In this document: positions 1 to 9,284 of the stretch, one piece after another
Numbering within the stretch: position 1 is the stretch's first letter
Layout of the letters: the number at the start of each line of letters is the position of its first letter
Assembly (NCBI GenBank): GCA_004020365.1
Contig: SAQR01000002.1
Span: 62,001 to 126,000 of the forward strand
Origin: Mesorhizobium sp.
Lineage (GTDB): Bacteria; Pseudomonadota; Alphaproteobacteria; Rhizobiales; Rhizobiaceae
Reading direction: 5' to 3'
DNA: 64,000 nt
Made by a program: the position numbers and the translations under genes
The notes under the pieces: model-generated
Told to the model about the DNA's origin: nothing
Database searches by the model: none
The model's input: only the letters and a program-made list of their open reading frames with translations

Positions 1-1213
1 TTCGAGCTATGAGGCCGGCGGCGGCTACCAGGCGCTGGCGAAGGCGCTGCGCGAGCACACGCCCGACGAGATCATCGACCTCGTCAAGCAATCGAACCTG
101 CGCGGTCGCGGCGGCGCCGGATTCCCGACCGGGTTGAAATGGAGCTTCGTGCCGAAACGGGCCGACAAGCCGAAATACCTGTGCTGCAACGCCGATGAGG
201 GCGAGCCCGGCACGTTCAAGGACCGGATCATCATGGAGCGTGATCCGCACCAACTGATCGAGGGCATGGCGATCAGCGCCTACGCGATCGGGGCGGAAAC
301 CGCCTATGTCTACATCCGCGGGGAATACGTGCTGGCGATCCACCGGCTGGAGCAGGCGATCGCCGAGGCCCATGCGAAGGGTTATCTGGGAACACGGATT
401 CTGGGCTCGGATTTCAATTTCGTCGTGCACATCCATTGCGGCGCCGGCGCCTATATCTGCGGCGAGGAGACGGCGATGCTCGACTCGCTCGAAGGCAAGC
501 GGGCGCAGCCCCGTCTGAAACCGCCATTTCCGGCGGTCGCGGGGCTCTACGCCAGCCCGACCGTGATCAACAATGTCGAGACGCTGGTCTGCGTGCCGCA
601 TATCGTGGCGCGGGGGCCGGACTGGTTTCGCAGCATCGGCCCTGACAAGAGCCCCGGTCCGAAGCTTTATTGCCTCAGCGGGCACGTGCGGAACCCGGGC
701 CTTTACGAGTTGCCGATGGGCATATCGCTGCGTGAACTAGTCGAGGACCGCGCCGGCGGGCCGCCGCCGGGGCGCAGGATCAAGGCGGTGATCCCCGGCG
801 GGGTCTCGGCGCCGCTGATCCCGGAGCGCGGGCTGGATGTCGGGATGGACTTCGACTCGCTGGCTGCGGTCGGCTCGATGCTTGGCTCGGCCGGGGTGAT
901 CGTGATCGACGACTCGACCTGCATGGTCAAGGTCGCCACCCGGATCATCGAGTTCTTCCACCACGAGTCCTGCGGCAAGTGCACGCCGTGCCGCGAAGGG
1001 CTCAACTGGGTGGTGAAAGTGCTGCGCCGGGTCGAGGCGGGACAGGGCGTGCCGGACGATCTGGAACAGCTGGAGGCGCTCTGCAAGGGCATTTTCGGCA
1101 ACACGTTCTGCGCTCTGGGCGATGGCGCGGCTATGGGGCTGCGGGCGGCACTGGCGCATTTCGAGCATGAATTCGTCGCCCATATCGAGGAGGGCAGGTG
1201 CTCGTTTCACTAA
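1..1213 (+). CDS. nuoF: NADH-quinone oxidoreductase subunit F, 5' truncated by window edge
   Basis: NADH-oxidising, FMN-binding subunit of respiratory complex I, acting in the cytoplasmic arm. The frame is open from base 2, so the N-terminus lies outside the window; 403 residues are visible, close to the full family length. The FMN-site glycine-rich motif [11 protein letters not shown] is at visible residues 34-44, the NADH-site motif [14 protein letters not shown] follows, and the [4Fe-4S] cluster motif SCGKCTPC lies at about 968-991 with the fourth cysteine in [10 protein letters not shown] near the end. It is followed 31 bases later by nuoG, as in normal nuo operons. Identification is secure; which of possibly two nuo sets it belongs to cannot be told here. 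Confidence 0.96.
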   Translation, partial: SSYEAGGGYQALAKALREHTPDEIIDLVKQSNLRGRGGAGFPTGLKWSFVPKRADKPKYLCCNADEGEPGTFKDRIIMERDPHQLIEGMAISAYAIGAETAYVYIRGEYVLAIHRLEQAIAEAHAKGYLGTRILGSDFNFVVHIHCGAGAYICGEETAMLDSLEGKRAQPRLKPPFPAVAGLYASPTVINNVETLVCVPHIVARGPDWFRSIGPDKSPGPKLYCLSGHVRNPGLYELPMGISLRELVEDRAGGPPPGRRIKAVIPGGVSAPLIPERGLDVGMDFDSLAAVGSMLGSAGVIVIDDSTCMVKVATRIIEFFHHESCGKCTPCREGLNWVVKVLRRVEAGQGVPDDLEQLEALCKGIFGNTFCALGDGAAMGLRAALAHFEHEFVAHIEEGRCSFH

Positions 1214-1244
1214 GGAGCGCGCAGGGAGAAGGCCGCAAGAAGTC

Positions 1245-3857
1245 ATGGTTAGCGTCACGATCGATGAACAAACGCTGGAAGTGGAGGCAGGCTCTACGGT
1301 GCTGCAGGCTGCCGAGCGTTTGGGCATCGAAATCCCGACCTTCTGCTATCTGAAGCGGCTGCCGGCGCTGGCCTCCTGCCGCATGTGCCTGGTGGAGATC
1401 GAAGGGCAGCGGCGGCTGCAGCCTTCCTGCGCCACTGCGGTCACCGACGGCATGGTGGTGCGGACTAACACGCCGCTGATCGACGAAACGCGCTCTTCCA
1501 TGCTCGACATGCTGCTCGCCAACCACCCCCTCGACTGCCCGATCTGTGACAAGGGCGGCGAGTGCGAGCTTCAGGACATGGTGATGGCATACGGGCCCCG
1601 GGAAAGCCGATTCCGCGATGCCAAACGCGTGTTCCACTCCGAGGACATCCGTCTCAGCCCCGTCATTATCATGAACGTCAACCGCTGCATCCAGTGCCAG
1701 CGCTGCGTCCGGATGTGCGAGGACGTGGTCGGAGCGGTCGCATTGGGCACCATCGAAAAAGGCATGGATACCGCCGTCACCGGCTTCGAGGGCAGTCTCG
1801 CGAGTTGCGATCAGTGCGGCAATTGCGTCGAGGTCTGCCCGGTCGGCGCACTGATGAGCTTCCCCTATCGCTACAAGGCACGGCCCTGGGATCTGGTCGA
1901 GACCGACACGGTCTGCCCGCATTGCGGCACCGGCTGCCAGCTCACCGTCGGCGCGCGCAAGGGCGAGTTCATGCGGGTCCGCTCGAAGTGGGAGCATGGC
2001 GTCAACCGCGAAACGCTTTGCGTTCGGGGGCGCTTCGGCCTCGACTTCGTCGGGAGCCGGGACCGGATCAAGCGGCCGATGATCCGTCGTGACGGCGCAC
2101 TGGTTCCGGTTTCCTGGGACGAAGCCGGGGACTACCTGCGCCGAGGCCTGTCGGCCATCGAGAGCAAAGCTGTGGGCGGGCTGGCCTCGCCGCGCCTGCC
2201 CAACGAGGTGCTTTATCAGTTCCAGAAGCTGATGCGGACGGTATTCCGGACCAACAACATCGACTGCTCGTCGCGCTGGTCCACGCCCTTCGATACGCTC
2301 GGCCCGTTGGTGGCGGGCTTCTACAGCCGCGCGCCGCTGGAGGAGGTGATCGGCAACGACTGCGTGCTTGTCGTCGGTGGCAACGTGACCGACGAGAACC
2401 CGGTCACTGAATACCTGCTGCGAGACGCGGCGCGGCGGAGGCAGACCAGGTTGCTCATGCTCTCGGCGAGGCCATCCCGGCTGGACGCCGATGCCCGAGC
2501 GGTCGTTCGCGTTGCTCCGGGCGCTGAGGCTGCGGCCCTTGCCGCAGTAGTGGCCGGTCTCGTGGCGGCGGCCGGCCAAGCCTTGCCGAGCGAGGTTCTT
2601 GCGGGCGTCGGCGCGGCAACCGGCTGGGCACCAGCGACCACCGGCAGCGACGGGCCGGACCGTCTAGCCGCTGCGCTGCTGGACGGCGGGAGCGTCGCTG
2701 TGCTTGTCAGCGCCGACCTCCTGAGGCTTTCCGAAGCGCGCGCAACGCTGCAGCAGCTCACCAACCTGCTGCGGGTTCTCCGCGTGCTCGGCAAGGGCCC
2801 GGCGATGCAGTTCCTCTTCGACCGAGCCAACCAGCTGGGCGCCTGGGACATGGGGGTTCTGCCGGCGGCCCTGCCGGGGCTGTGCCCGGTCGGCGATCAC
2901 ACGGCGCGCACAGCTCTCATACGGGCCTGGGGCGCCGAAATTCCGCCTGAGCCGGGCGCGGATCTCGACGCAATGCTGGCGCTTTGTGACAGGGGGCGGG
3001 TAGGCGCGCTTTATATCGTCGGAAGCGACCCCCTGATGACCTATCCCGACCGGGGATTTGTCAAGCGGGCGCTTGATGCCACCGATCTCCTGATCGTGCA
3101 GGACACCTTCCTCACCGATACCGTGGGTCTGGCCGATGTCGTCCTGCCTGCGGCGGGTTATGGAGAGGAATCCGGCACCTTCACCAACAACGAGGGCCGG
3201 ATCCAGGCGATCCGCAAGTTCCGCGAACCCGCCTTCGAGGCGCGGAGCAATCTGGCGATCTTGGACTTCGTCGCAGCGCTCCGCAACCAGGCAATGCAAC
3301 CGTCGATGCAAGGCGAAATCTTCCGCGAGATTGCCCGGCTGGTTCCGGCCTACCAAGGGCTGACGCAGGACGGGCTTGGCGCCGACGGAGCATTCACCAC
3401 GGCGGATCCGACGCCGCCGGCTGGCGAGTTCTTCGCCCCTCCGCCTAACCCGAATGCGGCCGACCGGCTCATGTTGGTCACCGGCAACTGCCTGTTCCAC
3501 AATGGATATCTTTCCGAACGCTCGGAGATCCTAAATACGGTGGCGGATGACCCATATGTTGAGATGAGCGCGTGGGACGCCGCGCAGCTTGGCCTTTCGG
3601 ATCGCGATCAGGTGATCGTACAATCCACCCAGGGCGAACTGAGGGCGCAGCTCAAGGTCAACAGGCATTTTCCCGGGGGGCTCGTGTTCGTGCCGGAAAA
3701 TTATAGAGACCTGCGTCTCAACAGCCTTATGCAGCGGGGCGAATACCCTTGTCCGGTGGAGGTTCAAAAGGCGCACGCTGCCTTGGCCACCGGAGGCGAG
3801 GCGCGCCCTGAAAGTCGCGGCCGAGGCATTGCCGAGCTTCCGGGCAGTTCACCCTAA
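1245..3857 (+). CDS. nuoG: NADH-quinone oxidoreductase subunit G
   Basis: Iron-sulfur electron-wire subunit of complex I, 870 residues. The N-terminus carries a [2Fe-2S] ferredoxin domain (FCYLKRL, SCRMC, later a Cys), then the His-Cys4 cluster segment HPLDCPICDKGGEC, two ferredoxin-type clusters (CIQCQRCVRMC and CDQCGNCVEVC) and a CPHCGTGC segment that starts a molybdopterin-oxidoreductase-like domain filling the C-terminal two thirds. I take ATG 1245 as the start because it gives the family N-terminus (MVSVTIDEQ) and has a purine-rich GGAGAAGG upstream; the open frame extends to 1122 inside nuoF but that part is not NuoG-like. Convergent with the CBS gene, 24 bases away. Confidence 0.95.
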   Translation: MVSVTIDEQTLEVEAGSTVLQAAERLGIEIPTFCYLKRLPALASCRMCLVEIEGQRRLQPSCATAVTDGMVVRTNTPLIDETRSSMLDMLLANHPLDCPICDKGGECELQDMVMAYGPRESRFRDAKRVFHSEDIRLSPVIIMNVNRCIQCQRCVRMCEDVVGAVALGTIEKGMDTAVTGFEGSLASCDQCGNCVEVCPVGALMSFPYRYKARPWDLVETDTVCPHCGTGCQLTVGARKGEFMRVRSKWEHGVNRETLCVRGRFGLDFVGSRDRIKRPMIRRDGALVPVSWDEAGDYLRRGLSAIESKAVGGLASPRLPNEVLYQFQKLMRTVFRTNNIDCSSRWSTPFDTLGPLVAGFYSRAPLEEVIGNDCVLVVGGNVTDENPVTEYLLRDAARRRQTRLLMLSARPSRLDADARAVVRVAPGAEAAALAAVVAGLVAAAGQALPSEVLAGVGAATGWAPATTGSDGPDRLAAALLDGGSVAVLVSADLLRLSEARATLQQLTNLLRVLRVLGKGPAMQFLFDRANQLGAWDMGVLPAALPGLCPVGDHTARTALIRAWGAEIPPEPGADLDAMLALCDRGRVGALYIVGSDPLMTYPDRGFVKRALDATDLLIVQDTFLTDTVGLADVVLPAAGYGEESGTFTNNEGRIQAIRKFREPAFEARSNLAILDFVAALRNQAMQPSMQGEIFREIARLVPAYQGLTQDGLGADGAFTTADPTPPAGEFFAPPPNPNAADRLMLVTGNCLFHNGYLSERSEILNTVADDPYVEMSAWDAAQLGLSDRDQVIVQSTQGELRAQLKVNRHFPGGLVFVPENYRDLRLNSLMQRGEYPCPVEVQKAHAALATGGEARPESRGRGIAELPGSSP

Positions 3858-3881
3858 TCGGCTCCCCCGGGGTTTGTATCC

Positions 3882-4322
3882 TCAGTGATAAGGGGTCCCG
3901 GCAATGTAATCGCTCAACGCTTGCTCGGTACGGAGCAATTCGTCGAGCCGGTGCTTGACCACGTCGCCGATGCTCACCACGCCGACAGAAGCGTCGCCGT
4001 CCATGACCAACACATGGCGCGTGCGTCGGTCGGTCATGAGCGACATCACAAAGGGCAGCAAATCCTGTGTCGAACAGGTCACCACACTGCGGTTCATGAT
4101 GTCGGCGACCCGCATTGTGGGCGCCTCGATTCCGTATTCAGCCACCGCATAGCAGCAGTCCCGCTCCGACAGCGTGCCCAGGCATTCCCCGGGCGAACGG
4201 CTGACGACCACGAATCCGATGTTGTTGTCCCGAAACAGCCGCAGGACTTCTACGACCGTCTGATCTGGCGTGACCGAGATGAGCTCGGGAGATTTGGTCT
4301 TCAAGACTTGGCAGACAAGCAT
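3882..4322 (-). CDS. CBS-domain pair protein
   Basis: Small cytoplasmic protein of 146 residues made of two CBS domains, a module that usually senses adenine nucleotides or SAM. The first repeat spans about residues 10-65 (ELISVTPDQTVVEVLRLF, NNIGFVVV) and the second about 75-135 (ADIMNRSVVTC, RTRHVLVMDG, VGVVSIGDVV). It is the third gene of a minus-strand unit nuoH-nuoI-CBS, 39 bases after nuoI, so it may sense energy status for this complex I set; that role is inference. Stand-alone CBS pairs are widespread and their ligands vary. Confidence 0.85.
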   Translation of the reverse strand: MLVCQVLKTKSPELISVTPDQTVVEVLRLFRDNNIGFVVVSRSPGECLGTLSERDCCYAVAEYGIEAPTMRVADIMNRSVVTCSTQDLLPFVMSLMTDRRTRHVLVMDGDASVGVVSIGDVVKHRLDELLRTEQALSDYIAGTPYH

Positions 4323-4361
4323 CTGAGCCTCCTGTGCTCCGGCTTGACGGCTACCGCGCGT

Positions 4362-4928
4362 TCACGTTCGGCGGATATTCCGCCACCAGTTGTATCCCTG
4401 CGGCTCACTCGTCTCGACCAGCACGTCCTGTTCGGTGTTCAGGCGCGCCGCGACCACGCCGCCGCCGGTCGTCGCCTTGCCCGGTTTGCCGAGCAGATCG
4501 TCACGTCCGACCACCAGGTCACGCGAGGAAAAACTCGAGAATTCGTACTCTTGGCCAAGCGCGATCGCATCGGCCGGGCAAGCGTCCTCGCACAGCCCGC
4601 AGAACAGGCAGCGGGCCATGTCGATCTCGAATTTTGCTGGATGCCGGTTGCCCTTCTCGTCCTCGTAGGGAATGACTTCGATACAGTCGCAGGGACAAAT
4701 CCGCGCGCAGAGCTCGCAGGCCACGCACTTGATCTCGCCCTCTTCGTCGCGCGTCAGGAAGTGATGCCCGCGGTAACGCGAATAGGGCAACCATTTTTCC
4801 TTGTCAGGATACTGCATGGTCACGGATCTGGAGAACATGTAGCCGAAGGTCAGCGCCAAGGCGCCCGCTAGATCGGCGAAGAATGCCCAGCCGATCCATG
4901 CTCCACTTCTGTCCAGTGCGCGCGACAT
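4362..4928 (-). CDS. nuoI: NADH-quinone oxidoreductase subunit I
   Basis: Ferredoxin-like subunit of complex I carrying clusters N6a and N6b, 188 residues. Both motifs are intact: CVACELCARICP and CLFCGLCEDACP (each C-x2-C-x2-C-x3-C-P). The N-terminal hydrophobic/amphipathic stretch and the GHHFLTRDEEGE segment before the first cluster are as expected for NuoI. It lies 28 bases downstream of nuoH in the same direction. The C-terminal tail after the second cluster runs to NWWRNIRRT. Oddity: it and nuoH are read opposite to nuoF-nuoG, unlike a normal colinear nuo operon. Confidence 0.94.
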   Translation of the reverse strand: MSRALDRSGAWIGWAFFADLAGALALTFGYMFSRSVTMQYPDKEKWLPYSRYRGHHFLTRDEEGEIKCVACELCARICPCDCIEVIPYEDEKGNRHPAKFEIDMARCLFCGLCEDACPADAIALGQEYEFSSFSSRDLVVGRDDLLGKPGKATTGGGVVAARLNTEQDVLVETSEPQGYNWWRNIRRT

Positions 4929-4956
4929 AGCGCCTCGCTACAAGCCGCTGCTATCC

Positions 4957-5943
4957 CTAAAGGAAAGCAACACCAGTTATAATTATGTTCCCCAGTGACA
5001 GTGGAAGCAAGACTTTCCAACCGATCGCCATCAGTTGGTCGTATCGATAGCGCGGGAAGGTGAAGCGGAACCACATAAACACATAGAGGAAGAACGCGAC
5101 CTTGAGCGCGAACCAGAGGAGCGGCGGCAACGGGATCAGCACGCCGTTCCAGCCGCCGAAGAACAGGATGACCGACAGAACCGACACCAGCAGCATGACG
5201 GCGTATTCGCTGACCATGAAGAACGCAAAGCGGATGCCGCTGTATTCGGTATGGAACCCGGCCCCCAGATCGCCTTCCGCCTCCGCTAAGTCAAAAGGTA
5301 TGCGCTGCGCTTCGGCCAGCCCGGCGACGAAGAATACGAAAAACCCGACCGGTTGGTAGACGATGTTCCAGACATCGGCCTGCGCCCGTACGATCTCGAG
5401 CAGGCTCATGGATTGCGCCAGCATGACCACGCCGATGACCGCGAACCCCATCGGGATCTCGTAGCTGATCATCTGCGCGCAAGTCCTGAGGCTGCCCAGG
5501 ACCGCGTATTTGCTGTTCGCGGCCCAGCCGCCGAAGATGACGCCATAGACCTCGATCCCGATCACCGCGAAGACGAAAAGGAGCGCCACGTTCATGTTGG
5601 AGACGTAGAGCGTGATCTCGGCGCCGAGGACCGAGACGCTTTCGCCGAAGGGGATCGCGACGAACACCACGAAGGGCGGGGCGAGCGCCAGGATCGGCGC
5701 CAGTTTGAAAAGGAAGCGGTCGGCTTCGGCCGGGATGTGGTCCTCTTTGGTCAATAGCTTGATGCCGTCCGCCACCGGCTGCAGCAGCCCGTGCCACCCG
5801 ACGCGCATCGGCCCCATCCGCTGCTGGATGTGCCCGGCGATCTTGCGTTCGAGCCACGTCAGCGGCAAAGGCAGCAGCAGCAGGATCGCAATCAGCAACG
5901 CGACCTTGAAGGCGATCAGGCCAAGGGCGAAGACAAGTTCCAT
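4957..5943 (-). CDS. nuoH: NADH-quinone oxidoreductase subunit H
   Basis: Membrane subunit that contacts the quinone site and links the hydrophilic and membrane arms of complex I; 328 residues with about eight hydrophobic helices. Family landmarks are present: LTWLERKIAGHIQQRMGP near the N-terminus, VADGIKLLTKED, and the PFDLAEAEGDLGAGFHTEYSG loop with its conserved acidic residues. It opens the minus-strand nuoH-nuoI-CBS group. A short palindrome (CTCAAC, two bases, GTTGAG; 5960-5973) sits just before the start, of unknown meaning. No other membrane subunit (J, K, L, M, N) is in this window. Confidence 0.95.
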   Translation of the reverse strand: MELVFALGLIAFKVALLIAILLLLPLPLTWLERKIAGHIQQRMGPMRVGWHGLLQPVADGIKLLTKEDHIPAEADRFLFKLAPILALAPPFVVFVAIPFGESVSVLGAEITLYVSNMNVALLFVFAVIGIEVYGVIFGGWAANSKYAVLGSLRTCAQMISYEIPMGFAVIGVVMLAQSMSLLEIVRAQADVWNIVYQPVGFFVFFVAGLAEAQRIPFDLAEAEGDLGAGFHTEYSGIRFAFFMVSEYAVMLLVSVLSVILFFGGWNGVLIPLPPLLWFALKVAFFLYVFMWFRFTFPRYRYDQLMAIGWKVLLPLSLGNIIITGVAFL

Positions 5944-6448
5944 AATCTGCAGCTACTTGCTCAACGGGTTGAGACTTACGACACTGAGCACTTGCGCTTG
6001 TCCGGCTTCGCGGGAACGGCAGTCTGCCGGCGGCGACGCAACTTGTGCAATGGTATCACAGTCTTACCGTTGCTGGCCATGGTGTGTGTCGCTTGGCGCT
6101 CAAACGGGCCCGCACATCGAGCAATGGCACGCGATGACAGGACCAGATGGCCCCAGCGCCTAATACTGAACGCCTCCACAAACAGCCCCCTTCTTACCGT
6201 TCAACAACGTATCGGATAGCAGAGGACACTCGAGCGAATCCTAGGCCATCGATAGCAGTCGATAGATTCTAGGCGACCCGCAGATCTGCCGCTCTGTCGG
6301 GCGTCTCCCCGCTTTTCGAGCGGCGCCCATAAGCCGTCAGGCCCACCCCAATCTTCGCGACTTTGTGGCCTCCAATATTCGGTCGCGCGCTGCTCTAGGA
6401 GTTAGCGCGCGACCAGTTCTCGGCGTAGATCACACGGTCGTAGATCGA
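5944..6448. other. Intergenic region without a supported gene
   Basis: About 500 bases between nuoH (start at 5943, reading left) and the end of the F420-reductase-like gene. Short open frames exist on both strands (for example 5976-6179 on -) but show no recognisable motif and no credible ribosome site. It should hold the promoter of nuoH-nuoI-CBS. A pair of direct TCGATAG heptamers lies around 6249-6265. I looked for remains of nuoJ or other nuo genes here and found none. Confidence 0.5.
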
Positions 6449-7048
6449 TTACTGCTCCTTCTTGAACAGGTCCTGGAAGATCAGCTGGCCCCAAGTGCGG
6501 CCGCGTGCGTGCACCAGCGCGCCACCCTCGTTGAGCTTTCCCAGCTTGACGGGTGCGAACCCAAGTTGTTTGGCCAAGGCCGCCACGGGAGCGATCGCGT
6601 CCTCGTCGTCGCTCGAGAGAAAGACGACCCGGTGCCCGCCCTCGACGATCGGATCGGCGGCCAAGGTTGCCGCAATCAGGTGATTGAAACCTTTCACGAG
6701 CTTGGCGCCGGAGAACGCCTTCGCGACGAAGGCGGAGGACGGAAGACCGTCCAGCTCTTCAGGCACTGGAAACGCGTTCGTCGCGTCGATGACTGTCTTG
6801 CCTTCCCAGCTCGGCAGGGCCTTCGCAACCTCGCGATGCTCCCCGAACGGGACCGCCAAGATGATCGTGTCGGCCTCGAGTGCATCCCACAGCGACTTGG
6901 CGACGACCGTGGGTCCAATCGCCCGAGCCTGCGGCGCCAACACCTCGGGCGGCCGGCGGCTCGCGACGGTCACGTCGATGTTTTTACGGGCGAAGGCGCG
7001 GGCGAGGGCCTGGCCTATCTTGCCGAATCCTACAATTGCGTAGCTCAT
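6449..7048 (-). CDS. NADPH-dependent F420-reductase-like NAD(P)-binding protein
   Basis: Cytoplasmic Rossmann-fold oxidoreductase of 199 residues, resembling the F420-dependent NADP reductase/6-phosphogluconate-type dinucleotide-binding family. The N-terminus is a classic nucleotide-binding start (YAIVGFGKIGQALARAF), with VTVASRR after the second strand as expected for an NADP-binding Arg, and VIDATN, AFVAKAF and a C-terminal LGFAP segment typical of the family. I use ATG 7048, not the frame's upstream Met at 7186, because GGAGAAGC lies just before it and the Rossmann strand begins at residue 2. Physiological substrate unknown; rhizobia generally lack F420, so the reductase name describes the fold only. 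Confidence 0.8.
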   Translation of the reverse strand: MSYAIVGFGKIGQALARAFARKNIDVTVASRRPPEVLAPQARAIGPTVVAKSLWDALEADTIILAVPFGEHREVAKALPSWEGKTVIDATNAFPVPEELDGLPSSAFVAKAFSGAKLVKGFNHLIAATLAADPIVEGGHRVVFLSSDDEDAIAPVAALAKQLGFAPVKLGKLNEGGALVHARGRTWGQLIFQDLFKKEQ

Positions 7049-7065
7049 AATGCTTCTCCGATCCG

Positions 7066-7096
7066 TGTTAAAATTAAAGTTCGCGAAGCGAACGTT
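7066..7096 (-). terminator. Candidate intrinsic terminator after the SDR gene
   Basis: Read on the minus strand: stem GTTCGC, loop TTC, stem GCGAAC (7079-7093), followed by TTTAATTTT. It lies 65 bases past the SDR stop and before the start of the next gene, so it could separate the two transcripts. The short stem makes it moderate evidence; the same inverted repeat could instead be an operator for the downstream gene. Confidence 0.45.
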
Positions 7097-7157
7097 GGCT
7101 AGGTTGCTCGCCCAATCGATCAAATTCTGCGTGCACGCTTGGGAACGAGCGTTGGGG

Positions 7158-7895
7158 TCAGACCTGCGACATGCCCCCGTCGACAACGAGATCGATGGCC
7201 GTCGTGAAACGACTGTCGTCCGACGCGAGATAGAGGACCGCAGCCGCGATCTCCTGAGAAAGCCCGAAGCGTCCCAACGGAACCAGCGTGACGAAGAAGT
7301 CCGTCAACTCTTTAGCAATTCCGGCGAAGGCCGCCGTGTCGCCGATCGCTCCCGGACTAATGCTGTTCACCCGGATTTTGCGGTCCTTCAGGTCGTTCGT
7401 CCAGCTTCGCGCGAACGACCTGACCGCCGCCTTGGCAGCCGCGTACACGCTTGCTCCAGCATATCCCTTGAGGTGCGAGTTCGAGGCGTTGAGAATGATC
7501 GAGCCGCCCTCGCGCATTAGCGGCAGCGCCTTTTGGACGGTGAACAGTGTACCGCGGACGTTGATATTGAGGGTATCGTCGACCAACTGCTCCGAGATCA
7601 ACCCGATCGGCTTGTCGACTTCTCCGCCGCCGGCGCTGGCGAAGACGATGTCGATGTGGCCCTTTACGGATTTCACCTTCTCGTAGAGCCGGTCGAGGTC
7701 CGCCAGATTGGCGGAGTCGGCGCGAACGCCGGTCACGTTGCGGCCAATCGCCTTCACCGCCTCGTCGAGTTTCTCCTGCCGCCGGCCAGTGATGAACACA
7801 TAGGCTCCTTCGTCGACGAATAGTTTCGCCGTCGCAAGCGCCATACCGGAGGTACTACCCGTGATGACTGCAACCTTACCTTCAAGCTTTCCCAT
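7158..7895 (-). CDS. SDR-family oxidoreductase
   Basis: Classical short-chain dehydrogenase of 245 residues, cytoplasmic, NAD(P)-dependent, substrate unknown. Visible signatures: N-terminal VAVITGSTSGMA, the NAS-type strand (ILNASNSHL), catalytic Tyr/Lys in YAAAKAAV, and RVNSISPGAI. The cofactor motif is TGxxxGxA rather than TGxxxGxG, a small departure. AAAGGAGAAGGT directly precedes ATG 7895 and decides the start. It is divergent from the LysR gene starting at 8166, with 270 bases between, the standard arrangement of a LysR regulator and its target. Confidence 0.88.
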   Translation of the reverse strand: MGKLEGKVAVITGSTSGMALATAKLFVDEGAYVFITGRRQEKLDEAVKAIGRNVTGVRADSANLADLDRLYEKVKSVKGHIDIVFASAGGGEVDKPIGLISEQLVDDTLNINVRGTLFTVQKALPLMREGGSIILNASNSHLKGYAGASVYAAAKAAVRSFARSWTNDLKDRKIRVNSISPGAIGDTAAFAGIAKELTDFFVTLVPLGRFGLSQEIAAAVLYLASDDSRFTTAIDLVVDGGMSQV

Positions 7896-8165
7896 ACCTT
7901 CTCCTTTCGTGGTGTCGGGACAGCGTCTGCCTCCGAGACCCTCGAAATGGGTCCGCCGGCGTCAGTTGTTGAGTGCGGAAGCGCGCACATCGGTGGTGCG
8001 AAATCGATCCGGCTAGACGACTGACACCAGCCGCGACGATCGGTGTCCGCCGTTCGGAATTGGGGCCGCGCTCGTCGACATAGGGGCTATGATGACCACC
8101 CGTACTGCTGTTCGATGTGTTAGATACGGCTTTGGAAGGCGCACCGCGCGGTGCGGGATTGCACC

Positions 8166-9062
8166 ATGATCGACTGGGATGACGTTCGCTATTTTCTTGC
8201 TGTCGCGCGCGGAGGCTCAGTACGGGCCGCAGCCGAGCGCCTCGGGGTGAATCACTCGACCGTGCTGCGACGCATCGCTCAGCTCGAGGAACGCCTCGGG
8301 GCGCAGATGTTCGAAAAGCTGCCTTCGGGCTACCGCCTGACGGCTGCGGGCGAGGAAGTCGTCGAGCTCGCGAACCAGATGGAAGCGTCGTCGCACCAGC
8401 TGGAGACGCGCGTCTTCGGGCGCGACCAGATCGTGCGCGGGCTTCTGCGGGTGACGTTGGCTCCGCCCCTCGCGACACACCTGCTCATGCCGGACTTCGC
8501 CGATTTCGCGCGTCTGCATCCGGACATCGAGATGGCAATCTTGTCGTCCGGCGAGCTGGCAAATCTGACCAACCGAGAGGCCGACGTGGCGATCCGTGTC
8601 GTCTACGACCGCAAAACCCTGCCGCTCAATCTTCACGGCCTGAAGGGGCCGGAGCTGTTCGGCGGCATCTACATGTCCCGCGATCGACTAGCCGCATGGC
8701 GTGCGGGTGCGCCGGATCCTATCCGGTGGATCGTCATAAGCATTCATGGCATCCCGGACTGGGCCGGCGAGGGTGAGGTTCGTACCACAGGGGTTCCATT
8801 CAGGACCACGGACGGCGAGGCGCAGATCGTTGCTGTACGGCAAGGGCTCGGGATCACGACACTGCCGTGCTTCGTCGGAGATGCCGACCCCCTACTGGTG
8901 AGGGTGCCGGGCACCGACCTGCACATGTACGGAACGCTCTGGCTTCTCACTCAGGGGGAGACACGCAAGACGAAGCGCGTGCGGCTCTTCACGGAGTTCG
9001 TATCCCGCAGGCTCGCCGCGTACGCTCCGCTTCTCGCGGGGCTGTCCATATCGCGCGACTGA
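8166..9062 (+). CDS. LysR-family transcriptional regulator
   Basis: DNA-binding regulator of 298 residues. Residues 1-60 form the winged helix-turn-helix (WDDVRYFLAVARGGSVRAAA, LGVNHSTVLRRIAQLEERLG), followed by a linker and a periplasmic-binding-like effector domain. ATG 8166 gives the usual LysR N-terminus; a GTG at 8151 in the same frame is possible but less likely. The effector domain looks short of the second-lobe signature, as in the subgroup that keeps a looser C-terminal half. Divergent from the SDR at 7158-7895, which is its most likely target. Confidence 0.88.
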   Translation: MIDWDDVRYFLAVARGGSVRAAAERLGVNHSTVLRRIAQLEERLGAQMFEKLPSGYRLTAAGEEVVELANQMEASSHQLETRVFGRDQIVRGLLRVTLAPPLATHLLMPDFADFARLHPDIEMAILSSGELANLTNREADVAIRVVYDRKTLPLNLHGLKGPELFGGIYMSRDRLAAWRAGAPDPIRWIVISIHGIPDWAGEGEVRTTGVPFRTTDGEAQIVAVRQGLGITTLPCFVGDADPLLVRVPGTDLHMYGTLWLLTQGETRKTKRVRLFTEFVSRRLAAYAPLLAGLSISRD

Positions 9063-9203
9063 CGCGCTGCAGGTTGCCGGCGACGCTTGCCGTATCCGGT
9101 CGGAAGCTGAGCTGCGATCGCTTGAAGTGGCATCGTTCAATCCGCGAATGTGCGCCATATCGCAACCGGCGCGAGGGCCACCCTACCGAGGGCGACGGAC
9201 TTC

Positions 9204-9224
9204 ACCGTCGCTGACGGTCTTTTT
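9204..9224 (+). terminator. Candidate intrinsic terminator downstream of LysR gene
   Basis: Stem ACCGTC, loop GCT, stem GACGGT, followed by C and five T. It lies 140 bases after the LysR stop at 9062 on the same strand. The stem is only six base pairs but perfect, and the T-run is immediate. Confidence 0.55.
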
Positions 9225-9267
9225 GGCAGGCTGGAGACGCCGCTTTGCGGAGAACTCCGACGAAAAT

Positions 9268-9284
9268 AGACCAACCGATGGTCT
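9268..9284. promoter_or_regulatory. Inverted repeat resembling a TetR-type operator
   Basis: AGACCA, five bases, TGGTCT: a perfect six-base inverted repeat of the size and base composition of TetR-family operators. No TetR gene is nearby and no gene starts just after it, so it is either chance or a relic of a lost regulated gene. Confidence 0.3.

Noticed and set aside
5976-6179. Minus-strand 67-residue frame before nuoH
   Set aside because: No ribosome site, no motif, and the composition is not like neighbouring genes; probably noise in the promoter region.
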